Shown piece after piece: positions 34,474-41,897 of a stretch of 64,000 bases of DNA (position 1 is the stretch's first letter; each line of letters starts with the position of its first letter). A program made the position numbers and the translations under genes. The notes below the pieces were generated by a model. That model did not search any database and was not told where the DNA came from. It was given only the letters and a program-made list of their open reading frames with translations. Source of the DNA: JAICJR01 sp036494715. Its GTDB lineage: Bacteria > Actinomycetota > Thermoleophilia > Solirubrobacterales > Thermoleophilaceae. Location: positions 11,466 through 75,465 of the forward strand of contig DASXNY010000155.1 in the NCBI GenBank assembly GCA_036494715.1. Direction: 5' to 3'.

Positions 34474-35934
34474 ATGAGTCCCCAAACCCTCTCCCCCAGA
34501 AGCAAGGACCTGGCGCTCGTATTGCTGGCGGTCACGCAGTTCGTGATCGTGCTCGACGCCTCCATCGTGAATGTCGCGCTGCCCTCGATCGGGCGCGCGC
34601 TCGACTTCTCCCAGGACAACCTCTCGTGGGTTGTCAACGCCTACACACTGACCTTCGGCGGCTTCCTGCTGCTCGGCGGGCGTCTCGCCGACCTGCTCGG
34701 CCGGCGCACGATCTTCATCGGCGGCCTGGCGCTCTTCTCGGTGGCCTCGCTGCTCGGCGGCCTGGCGCAGTCCGACACCTGGCTGATCGCCGCGCGGGCG
34801 CTTCAGGGGCTCGGCGCGGCGCTGATCTCGCCGGCCGCGCTGTCGCTCATCACCACGATCTTCCGCGAGGGCGCTGAGCGCAACCGCGCGCTCGGCGTCT
34901 GGGGCGCCGTGGCCGGTTCGGGCGGCGCCGCCGGCGTGCTGCTGGGGGGCGTGCTGACGCAGTGGGTCGGCTGGCAGGCCGTGCTGTTCGTCAACGTGCC
35001 GATCGGCCTGATCGCCGCCGCAGCGGCGCCGCGCCTGCTCCCCGAGAGCCGCGATGCGGAGCACCGCTACTTCGATTTCCAGGGCGCGGTGCTCGTCACC
35101 AGCGGCCTGGCGCTGCTCGTGTATGCGCTTGTCGACGCCAACAACGCCGGCTGGGGCACCTTGCACACGATCGGCCTGGGAGCCATCGCGCTCGGGCTGC
35201 TCGGCGTGTTCGTGGCCTGGGAGTCGCGCGCGCCGCACCCGCTCATGCCGTTCTCGATTTTCCGCCTGCGCACGCTGCGAGGCGCGAACGTGATCGGCCT
35301 CCTGCTCGGGCTCGCGCTATTCGCGATGTTCTTCTTCCTGTCGCTCTACATGCAGCAGGTGCTCGGCTACGACGCGCTGAAGACCGGCGTCTCGTACCTG
35401 CCGCTGGCGCTGATGATCGTCGCCTCGGCAGGCGTGGCATCGCAGCTCACCACGCGGATCGGCTTCAAGCCCGTCCTCGTCACGGGCATGCTCATGCTCA
35501 CCGGCGGCCTCGTCTGGTTCAGCCAGGTGTCGGCCAGCGGCTCGTACCTCGGCGACGTGCTGTTCCCCTCGATCGTCGTCGGGTTCGGGCTCGGGCTCGC
35601 GTTCGTGTCGGTGATGATCGCCTCGGTAATGGGCACGAAGCCCTCCGAGGCGGGCCTCGCCTCCGGGCTGATCAACACCTCGCAGCAGGTGGGCGGCGCG
35701 CTCGGCCTGGCGATCCTCTCCGCGATCGCCACCGCGCGCACCAACCACTTGATCGCGGGCGGCGGCCACAGCCAGGGCTTCGCGCTCACGGCGGGCTTCC
35801 AGACCGCCTTCCTGGTCGGCGCGGGCTTCGCGCTCATCGCCGCCGTACTGGCCTCGGTGATGATCTCGTCGGCCGACAGCCGGGCGCACGCCCTGGCCGC
35901 GCAGGCGGGCGACGTGGCGCCGGTGGCCGCCTAG
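34474..35934 (+). CDS. DHA2-type MFS drug efflux transporter
   Basis: A 486-residue major facilitator with about 14 hydrophobic segments (DHA2/EmrB-QacA type), including the conserved TM1 Asp-containing start LDASIVNVALPSIGRALD and the GGRLADLLGRRTIF loop of the superfamily. It exports drugs or organic solutes using the proton gradient. AGGAG precedes the ATG. Divergent TetR gene and an operator-bearing promoter upstream indicate inducible expression. A strong palindromic terminator follows. Confidence 0.9.
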   Translation: MSPQTLSPRSKDLALVLLAVTQFVIVLDASIVNVALPSIGRALDFSQDNLSWVVNAYTLTFGGFLLLGGRLADLLGRRTIFIGGLALFSVASLLGGLAQSDTWLIAARALQGLGAALISPAALSLITTIFREGAERNRALGVWGAVAGSGGAAGVLLGGVLTQWVGWQAVLFVNVPIGLIAAAAAPRLLPESRDAEHRYFDFQGAVLVTSGLALLVYALVDANNAGWGTLHTIGLGAIALGLLGVFVAWESRAPHPLMPFSIFRLRTLRGANVIGLLLGLALFAMFFFLSLYMQQVLGYDALKTGVSYLPLALMIVASAGVASQLTTRIGFKPVLVTGMLMLTGGLVWFSQVSASGSYLGDVLFPSIVVGFGLGLAFVSVMIASVMGTKPSEAGLASGLINTSQQVGGALGLAILSAIATARTNHLIAGGGHSQGFALTAGFQTAFLVGAGFALIAAVLASVMISSADSRAHALAAQAGDVAPVAA

Positions 35935-35963
35935 CCCCTCCGTTCGGTACTCCTCGATCACAG

Positions 35964-35993
35964 GCGCCGGGGCCCCAATTGGGGCCCCGGCGC
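35964..35993. terminator. Palindromic terminator after the DHA2 pump
   Basis: A 30-bp perfect palindrome whose left arm is GCGCCGGGGCCCCAA and right arm its complement, centred at AATT. It lies 29 nt downstream of the pump stop. No T tract follows, as often in actinobacterial terminators. Confidence 0.75.
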
Positions 35994-36020
35994 TGCTGTC
36001 TCTAAAAGCAATGTAAGCCA

Positions 36021-36099
36021 GGTGGAGAATCCCACCGCTGGGGGATCCGGTCCGAAATCTGACTCGCCGATAGGAGGTATGTCCGCCCCCAGTACCTCC
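36021..36099 (+). promoter_or_regulatory. Structured leader upstream of the SipW/TasA-like cluster
   Basis: Two hairpins are visible in the 240-nt gap before the cluster: GGTGG...CCACC (36021-36036) and GGAGGTA...TACCTCC (36073-36099, 13-nt loop). Between them and the first gene no coding frame is convincing. No known riboswitch class matches. The region probably carries the promoter and a long 5' UTR. Confidence 0.4.
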
Positions 36100-36175
36100 C
36101 GGGTTTGCCGCACGGATGCGGGTTCCGCTTTGGAGAGCTGCGGCCGTTTCGCAACTCAACTCGCAAGGAGTCCCC

Positions 36176-36766
36176 GTGCCCATCAAGCAGAAGATCCTGC
36201 TCTCGCTCCTGCTCGTCGGAGTGACCGCGAGCATCGCCGCCTTCGGCGTGTTCTCGGCCTTCTCGAGCCAGACCAGCAACCCCGGTAACAACTTCAGCAC
36301 CGGGACCGTGAACATCGCAGACAACGACGCCGGCACCGCCGCCTACAACGTCACCGGCGGCAAGCCCGGCTCGACCCAGACCTCCTGCGTCCGGGTCGTG
36401 TACACCGGCTCGCTCGACGCCGACGTGCGCCTGTACACGCCGGACACGATCGGCAGCCTCGGGCAGTACGTGAACCTGACGGTCCAGCCCGGCACGCAGG
36501 CGACACCGAACATGAACTGCTCCGGCTTCACGGCCTCGGGCAGCCCGGCTTACTCCGGCACCCTGTCGGCCTGGTCCACGGCTCACAACAGCTACTCCAC
36601 CGGTCTGTCCGTGCTACCCGGCGCGAGCGCGACCAAGTGGTCCACAAACGACGCCGTCGTCTACCAGATCACCGCGACTCTGGCGGACAACAACAACGCC
36701 AACGGCGTCACCAGCTCCCTCTCCACGGGCACCCACTCCTTCGTGTGGGAAGCCCACAACCAGTAG
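36176..36766 (+). CDS. TasA/camelysin-like secreted subunit 1 (SipW-type signal peptide)
   Basis: A 196-residue exported protein. The N-terminus is the SipW-dependent type: KQKILLSLLLVGVTASIAAF followed by a Phe-Ser-x-Phe-Ser motif and GNNFSTGTVNIADNDAGTA, matching the signal and mature start of TasA and camelysin. The mature part is beta-rich with two Cys (SCVRVVYTGSLD; MNCSGFTAS), aromatic Gly-Thr repeats and an ending FVWEAHN. GTG at 36176 has AAGGAG upstream; a start at 36116 is possible but would put the ribosome site inside the leader. It is a likely structural subunit of an extracellular fibre or sheath. Its paralogue is at 37.4 kb. Confidence 0.75.
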   Translation: MPIKQKILLSLLLVGVTASIAAFGVFSAFSSQTSNPGNNFSTGTVNIADNDAGTAAYNVTGGKPGSTQTSCVRVVYTGSLDADVRLYTPDTIGSLGQYVNLTVQPGTQATPNMNCSGFTASGSPAYSGTLSAWSTAHNSYSTGLSVLPGASATKWSTNDAVVYQITATLADNNNANGVTSSLSTGTHSFVWEAHNQ

Positions 36767-36796
36767 GGGGCCGACACCCGAGCGATGGCCGTGGTG

Positions 36797-36825
36797 CGGC
36801 CGCTCCCCCAGATGGGGAGCGGCCG
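36797..36825 (+). terminator. Strong hairpin between the first two genes of the SipW cluster
   Basis: CGGCCGCTCCCC (36797-36808) and its perfect complement GGGGAGCGGCCG (36814-36825) with a 5-nt loop form a 12-bp stem directly after subunit gene 1. No T tract follows. It could terminate or attenuate, raising the ratio of subunit 1 to the downstream products. Confidence 0.65.
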
Positions 36826-36850
36826 TCCCGCCGTGTCTGCGCGTGTATCT

Positions 36851-37369
36851 ATGACCACGAAGCTCTCGATCGATCGCAGCGCGCGCCTCGCCGGCATCCT
36901 GCTCGGCGTCGGGCTCGCCGCGGTGGCCCTGGTGGCCTGGCGCGTGCCCCGCGGCGAGCGGACGCTGGGCGCTGACGTCCGCATGGAGGCGCTCCAGACG
37001 GGCCCGGTGGGCGTGGCCCCGCTGCAGCCCTTCCTCGCGAAGCCGTCGCTCCTGCCGGGCGCCGCCGTGTCCGGCTCGGTGACCCTGCGCAACCAGACCG
37101 GCGTGCCGCTGGCGCTTCGCCTGCGGGCGCTGCCCTCGACGCGCGACCTCAACCGGATGCTCGTCGTGAAGGTGAGCGCGGGCGCACGGGCACTCTACGA
37201 CGGCAGCCTCGAGGGACTGCGCACGAGCGGCACGGGCCCGCTGCGGCTCCGCTCCGGCCAGGCACAGCGCGTGCAGGTGCGCGCCTCGCTGCCGGCGAGC
37301 CTCAAGTCTGGCTACCAGGGCCGGATCGTGGACATCACGCTTCAGATCGACTCGCGGACCGTCCGATGA
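36851..37369 (+). CDS. TasA-fold-like secreted protein (cluster gene 2)
   Basis: A 172-residue protein. A single hydrophobic segment near the N-terminus (RLAGILLGVGLAAVALVAWR) may be a signal peptide or anchor. The rest shows the beta pattern of TasA-like proteins: PGAAVSGSVTLRNQTGVPLA, LYDGSLEGL and GYQGRIVDITLQI. The segment LRLRSGQAQRVQV is a repeat-like peptide seen in unrelated bacterial proteins. ATG at 36851 was chosen because an earlier open frame runs through the hairpin. It lacks the typical SipW signal core. Overlaps the next gene by 4 nt (ATGA). Confidence 0.6.
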   Translation: MTTKLSIDRSARLAGILLGVGLAAVALVAWRVPRGERTLGADVRMEALQTGPVGVAPLQPFLAKPSLLPGAAVSGSVTLRNQTGVPLALRLRALPSTRDLNRMLVVKVSAGARALYDGSLEGLRTSGTGPLRLRSGQAQRVQVRASLPASLKSGYQGRIVDITLQIDSRTVR

Positions 37370-37965
37370 GCGTCCCGCGCAAGCTGCTCGCCTCGCTCGT
37401 AGTGATCGGCCTGGCCGCCGTGTGCCTGGCGGCGGCCACCTGGTCGAGCTTCTCCACCACCACTGCCAACCCCTCGAATGCCTTCAGCGCCGGTACCGTC
37501 GCGCTGTCGGACAACGACGCCGGCAGCGCCTTCTCGTCGCCCACGCTGTCCCCCGGCGGCAGCGCAAGCGGCTGCATCAAGGTCAGCTACAGCGGCTCGC
37601 TGGCGGCCGCGGTGCACCTGTACGCGAGCACCACGGGCCCGCTCGCGCAGTACCTCAACGTCAGCGTCACGCGCGGCACCCAGACGAGCCCGACCTTCCC
37701 CTCCTGCACCGGCTTCAGCGCGGACTCGACCAACTACATCGGCTCCGGCGCTGGCGTCGTCTATTCGGGCACCCTGGCGAACCTCTCCTCGACGTACACG
37801 AACTACGCCAATGGCCTCGTGGACGCGCCCGGAGCGGCGCAGACCTGGACCTCGGGCAGCGCGCACGCCTACATGATCACGGTGAGCCTGCCGAGCGGCG
37901 TGCCGGCGGCGGCGCAGGGGCTCAGCTCCAGCGCCACGTTCACCTGGGAGGCGCAGAACACATGA
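37366..37965 (+). CDS. TasA/camelysin-like secreted subunit 2
   Basis: A 199-residue exported protein clearly paralogous to subunit 1: SipW-type signal (RKLLASLVVIGLAAVCLAAA then Thr-Trp-Ser-Ser-Phe), mature start NAFSAGTVALSDNDAGSAF, Cys pair (SGCIKVSYSGSL; SCTGFSADS), VVYSGTLANLSSTYTNYANG and a final FTWEAQN. Both paralogues therefore share the C-terminal WEAxN. It is coupled to its neighbours by 4-nt overlaps (ATGA on both sides), with the signal peptidase gene directly behind it. Confidence 0.78.
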   Translation: MSVPRKLLASLVVIGLAAVCLAAATWSSFSTTTANPSNAFSAGTVALSDNDAGSAFSSPTLSPGGSASGCIKVSYSGSLAAAVHLYASTTGPLAQYLNVSVTRGTQTSPTFPSCTGFSADSTNYIGSGAGVVYSGTLANLSSTYTNYANGLVDAPGAAQTWTSGSAHAYMITVSLPSGVPAAAQGLSSSATFTWEAQNT

Positions 37966-38507
37966 CCCGCGCGCGCTCGCTCGGACGCTTCGGCGCGCTG
38001 ATGGCGGGCTGGACGGTGGGCGCCTTCTGCGTCGCGCTGCTGGCCGCCGTGGCGCTGCCAAACGCCTTCGGCATGCGCAGCTTCACGGACCGCTCAGGCA
38101 GCATGGAGCCTGCGATCCACGTCGGCGACGTGGTGATCGACAAGAAGATCAGCCCGCTCGACGCCCGCGCCGGCGACGTCGTCACCTTCAGCGATCCGAG
38201 CGGCGAGAAGCGGCTCATCACGCACCGGATCCGCAGCCTGAGGGCGACGGGCAACGTCGTGCACGTGGTGACCAAGGGAGACGCCAACAACACGGTGGAG
38301 CGCTGGACCGTGCCCGCGAACGGGCGCATCGGCCGCGTGGTGCTGAGGGTCTGGAAGATCGGCTACCCGCTCGTGTACGTGCACTCGCGCTACGGCCTGA
38401 TCGGGCTCGTCGCGATCCCGGCGCTGCTCCTCTGCCTGCTCGAGCTGAGGCGGATCTGGGCGCCACGCCCGGACGGCGACGGAGGGACGCATGCGGCGGG
38501 CGCGTAG
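37962..38507 (+). CDS. sipW: SipW-type signal peptidase I
   Basis: A 181-residue membrane signal peptidase. Catalytic Ser47 is in RSGSMEPAIHVGDV and the general base is His88 in LITHRIRSL, i.e. the Ser-His dyad of the SipW/ER-type group rather than the Ser-Lys of bacterial LepB. An N-terminal anchor (FGALMAGWTVGAFCVALLAA) and a C-terminal membrane segment (GLIGLVAIPALLLCLLEL) are present. In Bacillus SipW matures TasA and TapA; here the neighbouring proteins carry matching signal peptides. Coupled to subunit 2 by ATGA overlap. Confidence 0.85.
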   Translation: MTRARSLGRFGALMAGWTVGAFCVALLAAVALPNAFGMRSFTDRSGSMEPAIHVGDVVIDKKISPLDARAGDVVTFSDPSGEKRLITHRIRSLRATGNVVHVVTKGDANNTVERWTVPANGRIGRVVLRVWKIGYPLVYVHSRYGLIGLVAIPALLLCLLELRRIWAPRPDGDGGTHAAGA

Positions 38508-39822
38508 GGTCACGCTCGCTGGTCTTGCTCTCGTGGCCGTCGCCGCGCTGCTGGCCGGCCGCGGCACGTGGTCGGCGTTCAGCCAGACGACCTCGGACGG
38601 CCCGGCGGCGTTCTCCTCCGCTGTCGACTGGACGGCGCCGAGCGCGAGCGCGTCGGTGATCGCGCACTCGTCCAAGGGCCCGGGCGTGAAGGCAGGCGGC
38701 AGCTATGCCGTCTACGCCAACGTCACGGACAGCGGCAACCCGGCGAGCGGCGTGTCGACGGTCAGCGCCAACCTGGGCTCGATCACCAGCGGCCAGACCA
38801 CCGCGGCGCTCAGCGCCTGCTCCTCGTCGTGCACGGTGGGCGGCGTCACCTACGGCTACAAGAGCAGCACGCTCACGGCCAACGCCGGGCTCGCGGCGGG
38901 CAGCGTCAGCTACACGCTCACAAGCAAGGACACGGCGGGCAACACGTCGAGCGCCCAGAGCTTCTCGGTCACGGCCGACAACACCGCTCCGACCGCTCTT
39001 GCGGGGGTCGCCGCCCACGCCACCGCCGGCGCCGCGCTCGTCAAGCAGGGCGGCAGCTACTGGGTCTATGCCAACGCGACGGACACGGGCAGCGGCGTCG
39101 ACACGGTCACGGCCGACGTCGGCAACCTCACCACTGGCCAGACCGCGGTGGCGCTGTCCCCCTGCCCGTCATCGTGCACGGTCAACGGCACCACCTACGC
39201 CTACAAGAGCGCGCAGCTCAGCACGAACGGCACGCTCAGCGCGGGCAGCAAGAGCATCACGATCACCGCCACCGATGCGGCGGGCAACGCGGGCAGCTCA
39301 AGCGGCCTCACGGCCACGGTGGACAACACGGCTCCGGCGGCGAGCGACGTCCAGACGCGCAACAACGGCTCAACCGCCGGCCGGCCCGAGCAGGGCGACA
39401 CGATCACCCTCACTCGCAGCGAGCAGATGGACCCGGACTCGATCCTGTCGGGCTGGACCGGCGCCGCGACGAACCTCGTCGTGCGCATCGGCAACTCCGG
39501 CAGCGGCGCGCACGACTTCGTCACCTTCTGGAACGCGGCCAATACGACCCAGCTGCCGCTCGGGTCGATCGATCTCGGCGGCTCGGGCTACGTCTCGACA
39601 GGCGCAATCGTGACCTTCGGCGCGACCGGCACGGCGTCGTCGATGGTCCAGTCGGGGGCCGGCGTGACGATCACCCTGGGCACCGCGAGCAGCGGCGCCC
39701 GGACCGTCTCGGTCAACCACACCATGATCTGGACACCCTCCACCACACCGACAGACCTCGCCGGCAACTCCGCCAGCGGCGCGTCCGCTTCCGAGAGCGG
39801 GACGAGCGACGTCGACTTCTGA
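38491..39822 (+). CDS. Secreted Ig-like repeat protein (cluster gene 5)
   Basis: A 443-residue exported protein with a SipW-type N-terminus (LLAGRGTWSAFSQTTSDG) and about two 100-residue Ig-like repeats. Each repeat carries a Cys pair (SACSSSCTVGG; SPCPSSCTVNG) followed by TYGYKSSTLTANAGLAAGS- or TYAYKSAQLSTNGTLSAGS-type strands and ends with an Asp-Asn-Thr-Ala-Pro-Thr/Ala linker. The C-terminal part (290-440) is another beta domain. Such proteins usually act as adhesins or fibre accessory subunits. Start overlaps the sipW end by 17 nt. Confidence 0.7.
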   Translation: MRRARRVTLAGLALVAVAALLAGRGTWSAFSQTTSDGPAAFSSAVDWTAPSASASVIAHSSKGPGVKAGGSYAVYANVTDSGNPASGVSTVSANLGSITSGQTTAALSACSSSCTVGGVTYGYKSSTLTANAGLAAGSVSYTLTSKDTAGNTSSAQSFSVTADNTAPTALAGVAAHATAGAALVKQGGSYWVYANATDTGSGVDTVTADVGNLTTGQTAVALSPCPSSCTVNGTTYAYKSAQLSTNGTLSAGSKSITITATDAAGNAGSSSGLTATVDNTAPAASDVQTRNNGSTAGRPEQGDTITLTRSEQMDPDSILSGWTGAATNLVVRIGNSGSGAHDFVTFWNAANTTQLPLGSIDLGGSGYVSTGAIVTFGATGTASSMVQSGAGVTITLGTASSGARTVSVNHTMIWTPSTTPTDLAGNSASGASASESGTSDVDF

Positions 39823-40772
39823 TGCTGCGCTCCAAGGCCACAGCCCTCGCCTGCGCGCTGCTCGCTGCCTTCGCGATTATCGCGGCGGCGCGCTCGCGCG
39901 ACGCCTCGGCCGAGCCCGCGGCGTTCAACGCCAGCGGCGCCGTGCAGGTGGCGAACACCCACAACGGCAGCGCCATCCTGTCCGGTCCGCTCGGCCCCGG
40001 CGACTCGCTCAGCGGCACGGTCGCGATCTCCAACATCGGGACGGCGAGCGGGCCGTTCACGCTCGGGCTCTCCCACCTCACGGACTCGCCCGGGCCGGGC
40101 GGCGGCTACCTGTCCCGCCAGCTCGACCTGACCGTGGAGGACATCACCAGCGCGCTGGCGCCGGTCACCGTCTACCAGGGCGCCCTGAGCTCGCTCAACC
40201 CCACCTCGCTCGGCACGTTCGCCGAGGGGGCGCTTCACGTCTACCGCTTCGAGGTGAGCTGGCCGAGCGGCGCCGCCGACCAGACCCTGGCCGGCTCGAC
40301 GATGAGCGTGCAGTTCGACTGGTCCGCGGGCGACGGCAGCTCGACCACCACGAGCCCGCCGTCGCCCACGCCGCCGACCAGCGGTGGGGGAACTTCATCG
40401 CCGCCGGCCCAGCGCCCGCCCGTGTCGACCGCCACCCCGCGCTTCAGCCTCAAGCTGAGCGGCAGACAGGCCGTGGTGAAGAGCGGCGGGGTGAAGGGCG
40501 TGGCGGCCTGCACCAGCGGCTGTACCCTCGCGGCGACCGGCTACGTGAAGGTGCCGGGCGCCGCCAAGACCTACAGGCTGGTGGCCGTGCGCAAGAGCGC
40601 AGCAGCCGGGAAGAAGCTGGCGTTCAAGCTGCGCCTCCCGCGCTCTGCCAGGACGCCGCTGCGCGCCGCGCTGAAGACGCACAGGCACCCGCTCGCGGCG
40701 ATCACGGTCAGCGGCACCGGCGCGGGCGGCAAGGTCATGAGGATCAAGCGCAAGGTCCGGGTCTCGGGCTAG
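39822..40772 (+). CDS. Secreted TasA-fold-like protein with C-terminal basic domain (cluster gene 6)
   Basis: A 316-residue exported protein, signal peptide TALACALLAAFAIIAAARSR. The first part (30-160) shows the TasA-like pattern NTHNGSAILSGPLGPGDSLS, TVAISNIGTASGPFTL, VTVYQGALSSL and FDWSAGD. A Ser/Thr/Pro-rich linker (about 160-200, TTTSPPSPTPPTSGGG) leads to a Lys/Arg-rich domain (RFSLKLSGRQAVVKSGGVKG; CTSGCTLAATGYVKVPGAA) of a type common in Solirubrobacterales secreted proteins, perhaps cell-wall binding. Starts within the previous stop (TGATG). Its TAG shares CTAG with the convergent FAD enzyme. Confidence 0.68.
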   Translation: MLRSKATALACALLAAFAIIAAARSRDASAEPAAFNASGAVQVANTHNGSAILSGPLGPGDSLSGTVAISNIGTASGPFTLGLSHLTDSPGPGGGYLSRQLDLTVEDITSALAPVTVYQGALSSLNPTSLGTFAEGALHVYRFEVSWPSGAADQTLAGSTMSVQFDWSAGDGSSTTTSPPSPTPPTSGGGTSSPPAQRPPVSTATPRFSLKLSGRQAVVKSGGVKGVAACTSGCTLAATGYVKVPGAAKTYRLVAVRKSAAAGKKLAFKLRLPRSARTPLRAALKTHRHPLAAITVSGTGAGGKVMRIKRKVRVSG

Positions 40773-41890
40773 CCGACGCCGGCGGTCCGCAGGCTGCGGT
40801 CGCGCCGCCGCGGCCCGAGCGCGAAGCGCGGCTCGGGCTGCTCGTCACCCGTGAGCCAGGCCGCCATCCGCTCGGCCAGCGCGGGCCCGTGCTTGAAGCC
40901 GTGCCCCGAGCCGCCGCCGTAGAGCCACACGCGTTTGCCGTGCTCCGGGTGCGGCGCGGCGATGAAGTGCGTATCCGCGGTGAGGCTGTACTGGCAGGCC
41001 GAGTGGGCCTTCACCGGCACGTCGGCCAGCGCCGGGAAGCGCAGGCGTAGGTGCTCGCGCGCACGCCGCTCGTGCTCGGGGCGCGGTGCGCGCGGCCAGC
41101 TGTCCGGGTCGAGCGGCGGACCGTCGACGTCGGGGCCGAGCTTGAGGCCGTTGCCGTCGAGGGCGCCGAGGCCGTAAGCCGAGTCGTCGTAGTCCACGAA
41201 GCCGGGCAGCGGGGGCGTGGTCCACCCCGGCGGAGCGTCGAAGAAGAAGAGGTCCTGCTGGGTCACGCGCAGCTCCACGAGGCCGGGAAAGAGCGCGGCG
41301 AGCCAGGCCCCGCAGGCCCACACCACGCGATCGGCCTCGAGCCGGCGGCCGTCGCCGAGCAGGACGGCGGCGCCGTCGGGGCGGGCTTCGGTGCGTTCGA
41401 CAGCCGCGCCGCGCTCCGTCGCCCGGCGCACCAGCGCGCGCGTCGCCTCGCGCGCTCGCAGGATCCCCGCGGCCGGCTCGTGCAGGACGTGGACGAGGTC
41501 GTCGGTGTGCAGGCTCGGGAAGAGCGCCGCAGCGTCCTCGCAGGCGATGAGCTCGACCGGGATGCCCTCCGCGCGCAGCACACGCTCGCTCTCCGCCTCC
41601 CAGCCGTCGTCGCGCCGCGCGAACCACACGAGGCCGGCCTCCACGAAGAGCTCGGCGCCGCAGTCACGCTCGAGCTCGCGCCAGAGCTCGCGCGCCCGCC
41701 AGGCGGAGCGCGTGTACCAGGCGTCCGAGCCGTGCGAGTAGCGCAGGAGGCGCGACTCACCGCCGGACTCGGCCCGCTCGCCACCGGGCTCGTCCCGGTC
41801 AACGAGCGTCACCTGCCAGCCGTCGCCCGCCAGGCGGTCGGCCAGTGCCGCCCCGAACACTCCCGCTCCGATCACCAGCGCCGACGGCAT
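40769..41890 (-). CDS. FAD-dependent amine oxidoreductase (sarcosine/MTOX-like)
   Basis: A 373-residue DAO-family flavoenzyme. The FAD-binding Rossmann motif is VIGAGVFGAALADRLA at the start, followed by the conserved GGESRLLRYSHG segment of monomeric sarcosine oxidase and N-methyltryptophan oxidase, and the C-terminal YSLTADTHFIAAPHPEHG-KRVWLYGGGSGHGFK motif in which FAD can be covalently attached. It would oxidise secondary or N-methyl amino acids to imines with H2O2. ATG at 41890 lies within the downstream end of the DAHP synthase gene region, giving a short overlap. Confidence 0.85.
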   Translation of the reverse strand: MPSALVIGAGVFGAALADRLAGDGWQVTLVDRDEPGGERAESGGESRLLRYSHGSDAWYTRSAWRARELWRELERDCGAELFVEAGLVWFARRDDGWEAESERVLRAEGIPVELIACEDAAALFPSLHTDDLVHVLHEPAAGILRAREATRALVRRATERGAAVERTEARPDGAAVLLGDGRRLEADRVVWACGAWLAALFPGLVELRVTQQDLFFFDAPPGWTTPPLPGFVDYDDSAYGLGALDGNGLKLGPDVDGPPLDPDSWPRAPRPEHERRAREHLRLRFPALADVPVKAHSACQYSLTADTHFIAAPHPEHGKRVWLYGGGSGHGFKHGPALAERMAAWLTGDEQPEPRFALGPRRRDRSLRTAGVG

Positions 41891-41897
41891 GCCGGCG

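Noticed and set aside
36785..36850. Upstream start for the second SipW-cluster gene
   Set aside because: It would place the start codon and first residues in the 12-bp hairpin; ATG 36851 fits the hydrophobic N-terminus.
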